A stretch of DNA of 64,000 bases from JADJPO01 sp046330955 (lineage in GTDB: Bacteria > Actinomycetota > Actinomycetes > Actinomycetales > Kineosporiaceae), in the NCBI GenBank assembly GCA_046330955.1, contig JAXLRT010000020.1, positions 1-64,000 of the forward strand. Reading direction: 5' to 3'. The notes beneath the pieces were generated by a model. It did not search any database, was not told the origin of the DNA, and was given only the letters and a program-made list of their open reading frames with translations. Positions 33,251 through 44,380 of this stretch are shown here, piece after piece. The position numbers and the translations under genes are program-made. The number at the start of each line of letters is the position of its first letter. Positions within the stretch are counted from its first letter, which is position 1.

Positions 33251-33679
33251 CTACGGCGCATCGGTGCCAGCGGATCCAGCCACGGCGGCCAGCGCCTGGT
33301 GCAGGTTCTCGTGGATCGGAAAGGCCTGGTGCAGCCCGGTGATGGTCAGCACGTCGCGCACCGGACCACGGCAGCCGGCCAGGTGCATGCTGCCCCCGCC
33401 GGCGCGTAGCCGGCGGAGCCCACCGATCAGTACCCCGAGCCCGGAGGAATCGAGGAAGCTCAGTTCGGTCATGTCGACGACCACCTGAGCCTGCGGATCG
33501 CTCTGCGCGATCTCGCCGACGATGCGGCGGACGGCCGGGCCCGTGTAGAGATCGAGATCACCACGCAGCACCACCACATGACACCCGTCACGCCGGTAGG
33601 TGCTCAGCAGGTCGTGCCGAGGGTGCCCGAGGGAGAGTCGATCCAGCCCGATCCGCCGGGTGTCGAAGGACTCGTCCAC
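33251..33679 (-). CDS. STAS-domain anti-sigma factor antagonist
   Basis: A 142-aa protein. The STAS fold spans residues 25-130, with VVVLRGDLDLYTGPAVRRIV near 32-51 and the signature VVVDMTELSFLDSSGLGVLIG near 63-83, in which D-S-S-G carries the phosphorylatable Ser of SpoIIAA/RsbV proteins. Such proteins release sigma factors from anti-sigma kinases. No kinase or sigma gene is adjacent; the PP2C-type phosphatase at 47951 could be a distant partner but nothing here proves it. The GTG has GAGGGGG eight bases upstream. The 183-nt gap before it carries two direct CGTGGTGCGGAG repeats but no gene. Confidence 0.87.
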   Translation of the reverse strand: MDESFDTRRIGLDRLSLGHPRHDLLSTYRRDGCHVVVLRGDLDLYTGPAVRRIVGEIAQSDPQAQVVVDMTELSFLDSSGLGVLIGGLRRLRAGGGSMHLAGCRGPVRDVLTITGLHQAFPIHENLHQALAAVAGSAGTDAP

Positions 33680-33716
33680 ATCGCCCCCTCGTGCCGTTCG
33701 GATGCTCGATCGGTCG

Positions 33717-34136
33717 TCAGCCGTCGCGCTGGTTGACCAGGCTGATCGCCGCGCGCTCCAGGTAGTCCCACAGTACGGCGGCCTGGGGCGGTGGCAGGCG
33801 TAGCGCGTCGACTGCGACCCGCATGTGCGACAGCCAGTGATCGCGCGCCTGCGGCCCCACCGGGAACGGCGCATGGCGCATCCGCAACCGAGGGTGCCCG
33901 CGCTGCTCGCTGTAGGTGGTCGGGCCGCCCCAGTACTGCTCCAGGAACATCCGCAGCCGCTCCTTGGCCGGGCCGAGGTCGTCGGCCGGGTACATCGGCC
34001 GCAGCAACTCGTCGGTGGCCACGCCCTCGTAGAAGGTGTCGATCAGCCGCACGAAGGTGTCGTGGCCGCCGATGAGCTCGTAGAAGCTGGTGGCCTCGGT
34101 GGTGTCGGGTGACTGCACCCCTCCATTGTGAGCCAC
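33717..34136 (-). CDS. glbO: Group II truncated haemoglobin (trHbO)
   Basis: A 139-aa two-over-two globin. It has the trHbO block YWGGPTTYSEQRGHPRLRMR near 68-87, where Tyr of TYSEQRGHP is the CD1 site and the His after it is the proximal F8 ligand, and Phe/Tyr residues in YELIGGHDTFVRLIDTFYEG near 19-38. Family members bind O2 or NO and sit at the membrane or in the cytosol; the mycobacterial one supports respiration under low oxygen. The GTG at 34136 is taken; a second GTG six codons on is an alternative. It lies 7 nt downstream of the mechanosensitive channel gene. Confidence 0.9.
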   Translation of the reverse strand: MAHNGGVQSPDTTEATSFYELIGGHDTFVRLIDTFYEGVATDELLRPMYPADDLGPAKERLRMFLEQYWGGPTTYSEQRGHPRLRMRHAPFPVGPQARDHWLSHMRVAVDALRLPPPQAAVLWDYLERAAISLVNQRDG

Positions 34137-34143
34137 CCGGGCG

Positions 34144-35109
34144 TCAGTGCGGTCCGCCGGGGCGACCCGCCCGGCCGGCCCGGCCGGCGTGGTCCGGCCA
34201 GTCGGGTCGGTCCAGGCTCGGCGCCAAGGCGATGCCGTCCGCGTCGAACCGCTCCTTGATCCGCCGGCGCAATTCGCGCGCCACGTCGTCCTGGGCCTCG
34301 GTCTCGGTGCGCACCTCGAGCCGCAACACGACCGCCTCGGCGGTCAGCTGTTGCACGCCGACCACCTTGGGTGGGTCGAGCACCCGGTCGGCCAGGCCCT
34401 GCTGTTGCGCCACCTCACGGGCCACCTCGAGCAGCGCCTGCTCGGCCCGCGCGACGTCCGCGTCGTAGGCCACGGCGACGTCCAGGGTGGCGTGCGACCA
34501 GCCCTGCGAGGCATTGCCCACGCGCAACACCTCGCCGTTGCGCACGTACCAGACCGTGCCGTCGTGCGCCCGCAGCCGCGTCACCCGCAGCCCGACCGCC
34601 TCGACGATGCCCTTGACGCCGGCCAGGTCGACGTCGTCCCCGACGCCGTACTGGTCCTCGACGATCATGAACAGGCCGCTGATCACGTCCTTGACCAGCG
34701 ACTGCGCCCCGAACCCCACGGCGACGCCGACGATCCCGGCACTGGCCAGCAGCGGCGCCACCGGGATCGAGAGCACGTCCATCACGGTGAGCAGCACGAC
34801 CGTGCTGATCACCGCCGTCGCCAGGCTCTGCAGCACCGAGGCGGTGGTACGGGCGCGCTGCTCGCGCCGCTCCATCAGTAGCGGGGCGGCGACGATGCGC
34901 GTCACACTGACCCGGTCCTCGAACCGCGCCAGGCCGGCGGTGCCGGCGGCGATGCCCCGCACCACGCGATCGATCAGGCGGTGGGCCAGGTACCGCGCCA
35001 CCACTCCGGCCAGCACGATGCCGACGACCTGCAGCGGGATGCCGAACAGCGGATCGGCCCAGGTGCCGTTCCAGGGCCAGCGCACGGGGATCAGCGCGGC
35101 CGCCGTCAC
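34144..35109 (-). CDS. Small-conductance mechanosensitive ion channel (MscS family)
   Basis: A 321-aa membrane channel that releases solutes under hypo-osmotic stress. Three hydrophobic helices lie near 20-42, 85-108 and 112-138. The third is the pore-lining TM3, with the Gly/Ala pattern SAGIVGVAVGFGAQSLVKDV. The cytosolic beta domain follows (DDVDLAGVKGIVEAVGLRVTRL near 159-180, RNGEVLRVGNASQG near 190-203). The C-terminal ~25 residues are Arg/Gly/Pro-rich. The GTG start overlaps the stop of the peptidase gene by 4 nt. Confidence 0.9.
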   Translation of the reverse strand: MTAAALIPVRWPWNGTWADPLFGIPLQVVGIVLAGVVARYLAHRLIDRVVRGIAAGTAGLARFEDRVSVTRIVAAPLLMERREQRARTTASVLQSLATAVISTVVLLTVMDVLSIPVAPLLASAGIVGVAVGFGAQSLVKDVISGLFMIVEDQYGVGDDVDLAGVKGIVEAVGLRVTRLRAHDGTVWYVRNGEVLRVGNASQGWSHATLDVAVAYDADVARAEQALLEVAREVAQQQGLADRVLDPPKVVGVQQLTAEAVVLRLEVRTETEAQDDVARELRRRIKERFDADGIALAPSLDRPDWPDHAGRAGRAGRPGGPH

Positions 35110-37346
35110 GGCGCCACCGTCAGCCCGGTGTGGTGCGCGGTGAACGCCATGGTCTCGCCCGACAGCGCCACCGAGCGCGAGAGCGCCCGGGCGCCGTGGC
35201 CGACGTCCTTCTCGGCCCGGATCAGGATCGGCGCGTCGCGCCGATCGGCGGACGTCGCGTGCTGCAGCGCCGCGCACAGCTTGCGGGCGTGCAGCGGGTC
35301 GACCCGGGTGTCGCCGTCGAACACGGTGAACAGCGTCGCGGGATAGGCGGTGTGCTCGCGCACCTGGTGATAGGGCGAATAGGCGATCAGCCAGCCGAAC
35401 TCCTCGGCCACCTCGGCCGAGCCGTACTCGACGTTCCAGGTCGCGCCCAGGCCGAACTTCTCGTAGCGCACCATGTCGAGCAGCGGCGCCGAACACACCA
35501 CCGCGCGGAACAGTTCCGGACGGCGCGTGAGCGCGGCCCCGACCAGCAGGCCACCGTTCGACCCGCCGCTGATCGCCAACTGAGCCGCCGTGGTGACGCC
35601 GGTCGCGATCAGGTGCTCCGCCGCGGCCTCGAAATCCTCGTAGACGTGGTGCTTGTGGGCCAGCATCCCGGCGCGGTGCCAGTCCTCGCCCTCCTCGGTG
35701 CCGCCGCGCAGGTTCGCCACGGCGTAGACGCCGCCGGCCTCGACCCAGGCCAGGATGCCCGCCGAGTACCCGGGGGTGAGCGAGACCCCGAACCCGCCGT
35801 AGCCGTACAGGATCGTCGGCGCCGGCCCGGACGACGCGGCGTCGGCTGCCGTGCCGGCCGCTTCGCCGGCGTCGTCCCGGCGGATCACGAACATGCGCAC
35901 CGTGGTGCCGTCGGCCGAGCGGAACGGCACCAGGTCGGTGCGTACCGCCGCCGTCGGCGCCGCCAGCCCGGACGATGCACCCGGCGGCGTGGCGAACAGG
36001 GACACCTCGCCGGTGCGGGCGTCGAAGCAGTGGATGTGTTGCGGCGTGGTGTGGTCGGTGTAGCCGAACCACACCTGAGGGCCGCCCTCGGGCCGTTCCA
36101 CGAGTCCGCCGAGGGTGCCCAGGCCCGGCAGCTCCACGCGGCCGCGGGCGCCGTCCAGCTGCTCACCGGTGGCGAGGCGGTGCACGGTCAGCTCCCCGAC
36201 CGCGTGGCGGGTCCAGGAGGCCAGCAGCAGCGGCTCGGCGAGCTCGTCGCCGTCCAGGATCGCGGTGTCGGCCAGCACCCGGACGTCGCCGTCCTCGCCG
36301 TCGGAGCCGTCCCCACTGTTGGAGCCGTCCTCACCCCCCATCAGCAGGGTGCGCCAGGTGGGTGGCGCCGGATCGTGCGGGTCGGTCACGGCGAATCGAC
36401 CCCGGGGGGCCTCCAGATCGGTGGCGACGTACAGCCGGCCGTCACGTCCGACGTGGACGCCGGTCTGGGCGTCCAGGCCCACCGTGATCGGCACCCAAGT
36501 GGGGTCGGTGAGGGCGGGGTGATCCAGCTGGGTGTCGGCCGGGTTCGTGGCCGCCGAGACGTCGGCGATCCACAGGTCGTTGCGGGGCTCGGTGCCGGTG
36601 GCGGACGAGACCGTGAGCCAGCCGCCATCGCGCGAGAGGCCGACGCCGAAGTAGCTGCGTGGGTCCTGCCCGGCGCCGAAGATCTCGACGTCCTCGGCGG
36701 GGTCGGTGCCCAGCCGGTGCAGGTAGACCCGGCGGTGGAACTGACGCTCGTCCTCGGGCACCAGCTCGGGGGCCAGCCGCCGCACGTAGTAGTAGGCCCG
36801 CCCGCCCGGCAGGAACGCCACGGGGGAGTAGCGGGCGCGGTCGATCGGCCCGTCGACCAGCTCACCGGTGGCCACGTCGATCACCTGAAGCACGCTCTCC
36901 TCGGTGCCGCCGACCGAGAGCTGGTAGGCGAGCAGGTCGCCCTCCTTGCTGGGCTGCCAGGTGTCCAGCGTCGTCAGCCCTGTGGGATCGATCACCATCG
37001 GGTCGATCAGCACCCGCTCGCCGGCGTCCGGTTCGTTGACCAGCAGGACGGCGTGCTCCTGGCCGGGCTCGCGGCGCATCTGGAACCGGCGCTCGCCCCG
37101 CCAGATCGGTACCCCGATCATCCCGGCCCCGAGCAGCTGGGTGATCCGGGTCTCGAAGTGCTCGCGGGTGGCCCAGGTGGCCAGGTGTTCGGCGTAGAGC
37201 GCGTCCTGGGCCGCCGACCAGGCCCGGGTGCGCTCGTCGTCGGCGTCCTCGAGCCAGCGGTAGGGGTCGGCGACGCGTCGTCCGTGGATCACCTCGACCA
37301 GGTCCTCGCGCGGGGCCAGGGTGCCGAGTTCGTCGGGACTGCTCAT
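35106..37346 (-). CDS. Prolyl oligopeptidase (S9A family)
   Basis: A cytosolic serine peptidase that cleaves short peptides after proline. The 746-aa protein has an N-terminal seven-bladed propeller (residues ~70-430) and an alpha/beta-hydrolase domain. The nucleophile is in ISGGSNGGLL near 589-598, the Asp in FDGDTRVDPLHA near 672-683 and the His in DVGHGA near 711-716. A loop near 335-355 is unusually rich in Gly/Asp/Ser (GGEDGSNSGDGSDGEDGD). The ATG is supported by a TACCCT -10 box 7 nt upstream. The 221-nt gap to malQ contains only divergent promoter space. Confidence 0.92.
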   Translation of the reverse strand: MSSPDELGTLAPREDLVEVIHGRRVADPYRWLEDADDERTRAWSAAQDALYAEHLATWATREHFETRITQLLGAGMIGVPIWRGERRFQMRREPGQEHAVLLVNEPDAGERVLIDPMVIDPTGLTTLDTWQPSKEGDLLAYQLSVGGTEESVLQVIDVATGELVDGPIDRARYSPVAFLPGGRAYYYVRRLAPELVPEDERQFHRRVYLHRLGTDPAEDVEIFGAGQDPRSYFGVGLSRDGGWLTVSSATGTEPRNDLWIADVSAATNPADTQLDHPALTDPTWVPITVGLDAQTGVHVGRDGRLYVATDLEAPRGRFAVTDPHDPAPPTWRTLLMGGEDGSNSGDGSDGEDGDVRVLADTAILDGDELAEPLLLASWTRHAVGELTVHRLATGEQLDGARGRVELPGLGTLGGLVERPEGGPQVWFGYTDHTTPQHIHCFDARTGEVSLFATPPGASSGLAAPTAAVRTDLVPFRSADGTTVRMFVIRRDDAGEAAGTAADAASSGPAPTILYGYGGFGVSLTPGYSAGILAWVEAGGVYAVANLRGGTEEGEDWHRAGMLAHKHHVYEDFEAAAEHLIATGVTTAAQLAISGGSNGGLLVGAALTRRPELFRAVVCSAPLLDMVRYEKFGLGATWNVEYGSAEVAEEFGWLIAYSPYHQVREHTAYPATLFTVFDGDTRVDPLHARKLCAALQHATSADRRDAPILIRAEKDVGHGARALSRSVALSGETMAFTAHHTGLTVAP

Positions 37347-37353
37347 GGCGGCC

Positions 37354-37359
37354 AGGGTA
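37354..37359 (-). promoter_or_regulatory. -10 box TACCCT of the prolyl oligopeptidase gene
   Basis: On the minus strand TACCCT ends 7 nt before the ATG at 37346, the leaderless spacing seen repeatedly in this window. Confidence 0.5.
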
Positions 37360-37567
37360 GGCGCCCCTGTTCGCCGGATCGGGCAGGCAGGGCGAGCCGG
37401 GGGGCATGAGGTGACAACTCGGGACGACACGCCCGTGAGGCGCCGATCCGGCTCGTCCCGAGTGATCGCCGGACACGGCCGGGACGTCGTCCGAGAGGGT
37501 CCCAGGACCCGAAGCTGTCGGCTGCGGGCTCGGCTCGAAGGGGCCAGGTCTGGCAGGATGCCCAAGC

Positions 37568-38132
37568 GTGAGTGACGCCCACGCGCCCCAGGCTGCCCCC
37601 GAGCCGGATCCCCAGGCTCGGTCCGCCGCGCCCGAGACCGCTGCGGACCAGGTGACGGGGCAGCGACCGGCCGGCAAGAAGCCCGCCTCGGCCCCGGTTC
37701 CCGCCGCTGCGCGGGCGGCCTGGCCAAGGCTGCCGCATCGGCAGGCGGCGATCCCGCGGCGCCTGCTCAGGCCGCGAAGGCGCCCGCCAAGCCCGCGGCG
37801 TCCCAGGCCGAGAAGCCGCCGGCCGCCCCCGTGCTGCGGCGACTCGGCCGGCGCGAGAAGCCACTCAGCAACCGGCCCGCCGGCCCGCTCAGCCACCGAC
37901 CCGGCAACCGGCACCACAACCGGCACCACAACCGGCGCCACCGGCAGCACCGGCACGTCCGGCGCAGGCCGCTCCGTCCGGGCAGCCGGCGCAGCAGCCC
38001 GCGGCGTCGGCTCCGTCCGCCCAACCCGCACAACCGGCGCAACCTGCTCCCCGTCCGGCGCCGGCGCCACAACCGGCAGCTGCCCAACCTGCTGCCGCGC
38101 CGGCGGCCCCTGCTCGCGCCCGCCGCGCGGCC
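37568..38132 (+). other. Pro/Ala/Gln-rich coding extension upstream of malQ, frame broken twice
   Basis: From GTG 37568 a plausible N-terminus (MSDAHAPQAAPEPDPQAR) runs to about 37715, continues in the next frame as LAKAAASAGGDPAAPAQAAK to about 37830, and then in malQ's own frame as a Gln/Pro/Ala repeat tract (QPAPQPAPQPAPPAAPA) into the MalQ core. Each switch equals one missing base; one lies at a C5 run (37826-37830). With both restored, 37568-40265 is exactly 900 codons. I read it as a ~188-residue disordered leader on MalQ, disrupted by sequencing error or mutation. Composition alone keeps several frames open here, so the join points are approximate. Confidence 0.55.
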
Positions 38133-40265
38133 GTGCCGACCGAGGGCGACCAGTCGTTGTTCCCGGCCCTGGTCGAGCTCGCCCAGGCCCACGGCGTGGC
38201 GACCGAGTTCTGGGACTGGCAGGGCCGTCACACGGTCGTGCCGCGCTCGACGATCCTGGCCGTCCTGGCGGCGATGGACGTCGACGCCTCCTCGGAGGCG
38301 GCGATCGCCCGCTCGCTCGCCGAGGTCAGGGACCGGCCGTGGCGTCAGGTGCTGCCCGACGTCCTGGTGGTGCGGCAGGGCTCCCGAGGCCGTGTGCTGG
38401 TGCACGTCGATCACGGCAGCCCGGTGGAGGTGTGGGTCGAGCTCGAGGACGGCGGCCTGTTCGCGCTGCCGCAGGAGGAGAACTGGGTCGACCCGCGCGA
38501 GATCGACGGCCGGCTGGTCGGTGAGGCGGCGTTCGCCGTCCCCGGTGATCTGCCGTTGGGCTGGCACCGGTTGCGGGCGCGCTTTCCCGGCGGGGAGGAC
38601 GACCGTCCCCTCGTGATCACGCCGCAGCGTCTCGAGCTGCCGCAGGTGCTGGCAACGTCGCGCGCCTGGGGCTTCATGACCCAGCTGTACTCGGTGCGCT
38701 CGCAGTACTCGTGGGGTCTGGGCGATCTGGCCGACCTGGCCGAGCTGGCCGCGTGGAGTGCCCGCGACCACGGGGCCGACTTCGTGCTGATCAACCCGAT
38801 GCACGCCGCCGAGCCGATCCCGCCGATGGAGGCCTCGCCCTACCTGCCGGCCACCCGACGGTTCGTCAACCCGATCTACCTGCGGGTGGAGGACATCCGC
38901 GAGGTGGCCTACATGCCGTCCACGGATCGGGCGCTGATCGAGTGGCAGGCCGAGGCGATGCGCGGCCTGAACGGCGACCCGGGCGAACTCGACCGGGACG
39001 GCGTGTGGGAGGCCAAGCGGGCCTCGCTCGAGACCGTGTTCGCCCAGCCCAGGTCGCGGTCGCGGCAGGCCTCGTTCGAGGCGTTCTGCGATCGCGAGGG
39101 CGAGGGGCTGCTCGACTTCGCCACCTGGTGCGCCCTGGCCGAGCAGTACGGGCTGCCGATGGCGACCTGGCCGACGCACGCCCTGGACGCGCGCTCGCAG
39201 GCCGTGGCGCAGCTGCGCGAGGAGCTGGCCGAGCGGGTGCAGTTCCACATGTGGTTGCAGTGGTGCCTGGACGAGCAGCTGGCCACCACCCAGCGCCTGG
39301 CGCGCGAGGCCGGCATGCAGATCGGCATCGTGCACGACCTCGCCGTGGGGGTGCACCCGGACGGCGCCGACGCCTGGGCGCTGGCGGATGTGCTCGCCGG
39401 TGACGTGAGCGTGGGGGCACCGCCGGACGCCTTCAACCAGCAGGGGCAGGACTGGAGCCAGCCACCGTGGCGTCCGGATCGCCTGGCGCAGTTGGGCTAT
39501 GCGCCCTATCGGGACATGCTGCGCACGGTGCTGCGTCACGCCGGCGGGTTGCGGGTCGACCACATCATCGGGCTGTTCCGGTTGTGGTGGATCCCGCGCG
39601 ACACCCATGCCGGTGCGGGCACCTACGTGCGCTACGACCACGAGGCCCTGATCGGCATCCTGGCGCTGGAGGCCCAGCGCACCGGGGCGTTCGTGGTCGG
39701 CGAGGACCTGGGCACCGTCGAGCCGTGGGCGCGGGACTACCTGCGCGAGCGAGGGTTGCTGGGCACCTCGATCCTGTGGTTCGAGCGCGACCACGAGGGG
39801 AAGCCGTTGCGGCCGCAGGCCTGGCGCGAGTTGTGCCTGGCCACGGTGACCACCCACGACCTGCCGCCCACCGCGGGATACCTCGCCGGCGAGCACATCG
39901 ACCTGCGTGACCGGTTGGGGCTGTTGACCCGGCCGGTGGCCGAGGAGATCGCCGTCGACGAGGCCGACCGCGCCGCGGTGCTGGCCCAGTTGCGCGAACT
40001 CGGCCTGCTGGGCGAGGAGTCGAGCGAGCGCGAGCGGGTCGAGGCGCTGCACCGCTACCTGACCTGGACGCCGGCCAAGCTGCTGGGCGTGGCCCTCGCC
40101 GATGCGGTGGGGGACCGGCGCACCATCAACCAGCCGGGCACCGACCAGGAGTACCCGAACTGGCGGCTGCCCCTGGCCGATGGCGTCGGTCGTCCGGTGC
40201 TGCTGGAGGACGTCATGGCCTCCGTCCGCTCGGCCTCCCTGGCCAGGACGGTCAACGGCCGCTAG
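38133..40265 (+). CDS. malQ: 4-alpha-glucanotransferase (GH77 amylomaltase)
   Basis: Transfers alpha-1,4-glucan segments between malto-oligosaccharides in glycogen/maltodextrin metabolism. The 710 residues from GTG 38133 already cover a full actinobacterial MalQ: an N-terminal beta domain (LVELAQAHGVATEFWDWQGR), then the GH77 barrel with SWGLGDLADL near 194, INPMHAAEPIPPMEASPYLP near 220-239, LRVDHIIGLFRLWWIP near 473-488 (nucleophile Asp), VVGEDLGTVE near 520-529 (acid/base Glu) and TTHDLPPTAGYL near 574-585. Whether translation begins here or at 37568 depends on the two frame breaks upstream. A strong hairpin follows the stop. Confidence 0.9.
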   Translation: MPTEGDQSLFPALVELAQAHGVATEFWDWQGRHTVVPRSTILAVLAAMDVDASSEAAIARSLAEVRDRPWRQVLPDVLVVRQGSRGRVLVHVDHGSPVEVWVELEDGGLFALPQEENWVDPREIDGRLVGEAAFAVPGDLPLGWHRLRARFPGGEDDRPLVITPQRLELPQVLATSRAWGFMTQLYSVRSQYSWGLGDLADLAELAAWSARDHGADFVLINPMHAAEPIPPMEASPYLPATRRFVNPIYLRVEDIREVAYMPSTDRALIEWQAEAMRGLNGDPGELDRDGVWEAKRASLETVFAQPRSRSRQASFEAFCDREGEGLLDFATWCALAEQYGLPMATWPTHALDARSQAVAQLREELAERVQFHMWLQWCLDEQLATTQRLAREAGMQIGIVHDLAVGVHPDGADAWALADVLAGDVSVGAPPDAFNQQGQDWSQPPWRPDRLAQLGYAPYRDMLRTVLRHAGGLRVDHIIGLFRLWWIPRDTHAGAGTYVRYDHEALIGILALEAQRTGAFVVGEDLGTVEPWARDYLRERGLLGTSILWFERDHEGKPLRPQAWRELCLATVTTHDLPPTAGYLAGEHIDLRDRLGLLTRPVAEEIAVDEADRAAVLAQLRELGLLGEESSERERVEALHRYLTWTPAKLLGVALADAVGDRRTINQPGTDQEYPNWRLPLADGVGRPVLLEDVMASVRSASLARTVNGR

Positions 40266-40270
40266 CCGAG

Positions 40271-40322
40271 GATTGTGTGCGGCGGAACTGGGGCTATGGC
40301 ACCAGTTCCGCCGCACACAATC
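40271..40322. terminator. Perfect 21-bp hairpin between convergent malQ and pepN
   Basis: Arms 40271-40291 and 40302-40322 are perfect reverse complements (arm begins GATTGTGTGCGGCGG), with a 10-nt loop GGCTATGGCA. The stem begins 6 nt after the malQ stop and ends 7 nt before the pepN stop. There is no T-run on either side, as is common for high-GC terminators. It most likely ends transcription from both sides. Confidence 0.85.
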
Positions 40323-40328
40323 GAGGCG

Positions 40329-42890
<2,562 letters not shown>

Positions 42891-43093
42891 CAGGCGATCC
42901 TGCCACGACATGTGGGACGACTTCCCGGCGGGGCCGATGTGTCGTGACGGTGTGTCGCCTGATGCTGGCGCAGCGCGTTGGCTGCCCCGGCCGTCATCAC
43001 CGGTGGAATGGACCGGTCGGCAGCGTGGTTATCCTGCCGAGATCGTCAGCCAGACCCACTCCGTCCGATCCTGTCCCGAGGAGAACCGTCCCC

Positions 43094-43711
43094 ATGAGTG
43101 AGCGCGACGTAGCCGACTTCTGGTTCGACCCGATCTGCCCGTGGGCGTGGATGACCTCCCGGTGGATGCTCGAGGTGACCCAGGTGCGTCCGGTCGACGT
43201 CCGGTGGCACGTGATGAGCCTGTCGGTGCTGAACGAGGGCCGTGACCTGCCGGAGCACTACCAGGCGTTGATGCTGACCGGCTGGCAGCCGGTGCGGGTG
43301 GTGGCCGCCGCGGCCGCCGAGCACGGCCAGGACGTCGTCCTGCCGCTCTACACCGCGCTGGGCACCCGGTTCCACCCGGGCGGGCGCGGGGACGCCGCGA
43401 GCTACCCGGAGGTGTTCGCCGAGGCGCTGGCCGAGGTCGGGCTGAAGGCCGAACTGGCCGAGGCGGCCCACAGCACCGAGTACGACCAGGTGCTGCGCGA
43501 CAGCACGGCCGAGGCGCTGGCCCTGGTCGGCGACCAGGTGGGAACGCCGGTGGTCGCCGTCAACGGTGTGGCCTTCTTCGGGCCGGTGGTGACCCCGGCC
43601 CCCAAGGGTGAGCTGGCGGCCCGGCTGTGGGACGGCGCGGTGGCGGTCGCCTCGGTGCCCGGGTTCTACGAGCTCAAGCGCAGCCGCACCCAGGGTCCGA
43701 TCTTCGACTGA
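43094..43711 (+). CDS. Mycothiol-dependent nitroreductase, Rv2466c type (DsbA-like)
   Basis: A 205-aa thioredoxin-fold protein. The start, FWFDPICPWAWMTSRWMLEV near 9-28, closely resembles Mycobacterium tuberculosis Rv2466c, with the active-site motif C15-P-W-A rather than CXXC. That single-Cys arrangement is what lets the mycobacterial enzyme use mycothiol to reduce nitro-compounds and mycothiolated proteins. VGTPVVAVNGVAFFGPVVTP near 154-173 is the cis-Pro region. GAGGAG precedes the ATG by about 9 bases. It shares a TGATG overlap with the phosphatase gene downstream. Confidence 0.85.
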   Translation: MSERDVADFWFDPICPWAWMTSRWMLEVTQVRPVDVRWHVMSLSVLNEGRDLPEHYQALMLTGWQPVRVVAAAAAEHGQDVVLPLYTALGTRFHPGGRGDAASYPEVFAEALAEVGLKAELAEAAHSTEYDQVLRDSTAEALALVGDQVGTPVVAVNGVAFFGPVVTPAPKGELAARLWDGAVAVASVPGFYELKRSRTQGPIFD

Positions 43712-44304
43712 TGACCCTGCTCCACCTGGTGCGCCACGGCGAGACGGCGTGGTCACGGGTTCGCCGGCTCACCTCCGTCACCGACCTCGATCTCACCGAG
43801 GCCGGGGTGACCCAGGCCGCCTCGCTGCGAGGCCACCTCGATCCGGCGGATTTCGGGCTGGTGCTGTGCAGCCCGCGACGGCGGGCGCAGCGGACGGCGC
43901 AGCTGGCGGGGTTCGCTCCGGCGGCGGTCGTGGTGGACGAGGACCTGGCCGAGTGGGCCTACGGCGACTACGAGGGCCTGACCCGCGACCAGATCGGCGA
44001 ACGGGTGCCGGGGTGGGAGATCTGGACCGGTGAGGTGCCGGGTGGCGAGAGCGCCGAGCAGGTGAGGGCGCGCGTGGGCCGGGTGATCGAGCGCGTGGCG
44101 TCGTCCGGCGTGGAGCGGGCGATCTGCTTCGCGCACGCCCACGTCCTGCGGGCACTGACCCTGGTCTGGCTCGACCTGGAGTTCACCCATGGCGAGGCGT
44201 TCCCGCTGGACACCGCCACGATCAGCATCCTCGGTGACTCGCACGGCCGGCGCGCGTTGCTGCGCTGGAACGCCCCGCCGTCCATCCACCGCCCTCCATC
44301 ATGA
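43711..44304 (+). CDS. Histidine phosphatase (phosphoglycerate mutase-like)
   Basis: A 197-aa branch-1 histidine phosphatase. LVRHGETAWS near 6-15 contains the phospho-accepting His9; the second Arg/Glu set is in CSPRRRAQRTAQL near 51-63 and DLAEWAYGDYEGL near 77-89, and the catalytic His is in CFAHAHVLRAL near 141-151. The substrate is not evident. Family members act on sugar phosphates, acid-factor intermediates or alpha-ribazole phosphate (CobC); a CobC role would fit the cobalamin genes in the window but they are 34 kb away. The stop lies in the left arm of an inverted repeat. Confidence 0.87.
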   Translation: MTLLHLVRHGETAWSRVRRLTSVTDLDLTEAGVTQAASLRGHLDPADFGLVLCSPRRRAQRTAQLAGFAPAAVVVDEDLAEWAYGDYEGLTRDQIGERVPGWEIWTGEVPGGESAEQVRARVGRVIERVASSGVERAICFAHAHVLRALTLVWLDLEFTHGEAFPLDTATISILGDSHGRRALLRWNAPPSIHRPPS

Positions 44305-44368
44305 TCACTGTTAGGTCGCAGCGTGCTCCGGCTCAGCGGGTGCAGACTGCGATCCAACGGTGATCATG
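44300..44368. repeat. Imperfect inverted repeat between convergent genes
   Basis: Arms 44300-44321 and 44347-44368 match at 19 of 22 positions; two of the three mismatches would be G-U pairs in RNA. The arm begins CATGATCAC. The 25-nt loop is GC-rich. The left arm covers the phosphatase stop codon; the right ends 13 nt before the flavin oxidoreductase stop. Probably a two-way terminator. Confidence 0.75.
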
Positions 44369-44380
44369 GCCGGGTGGTTG

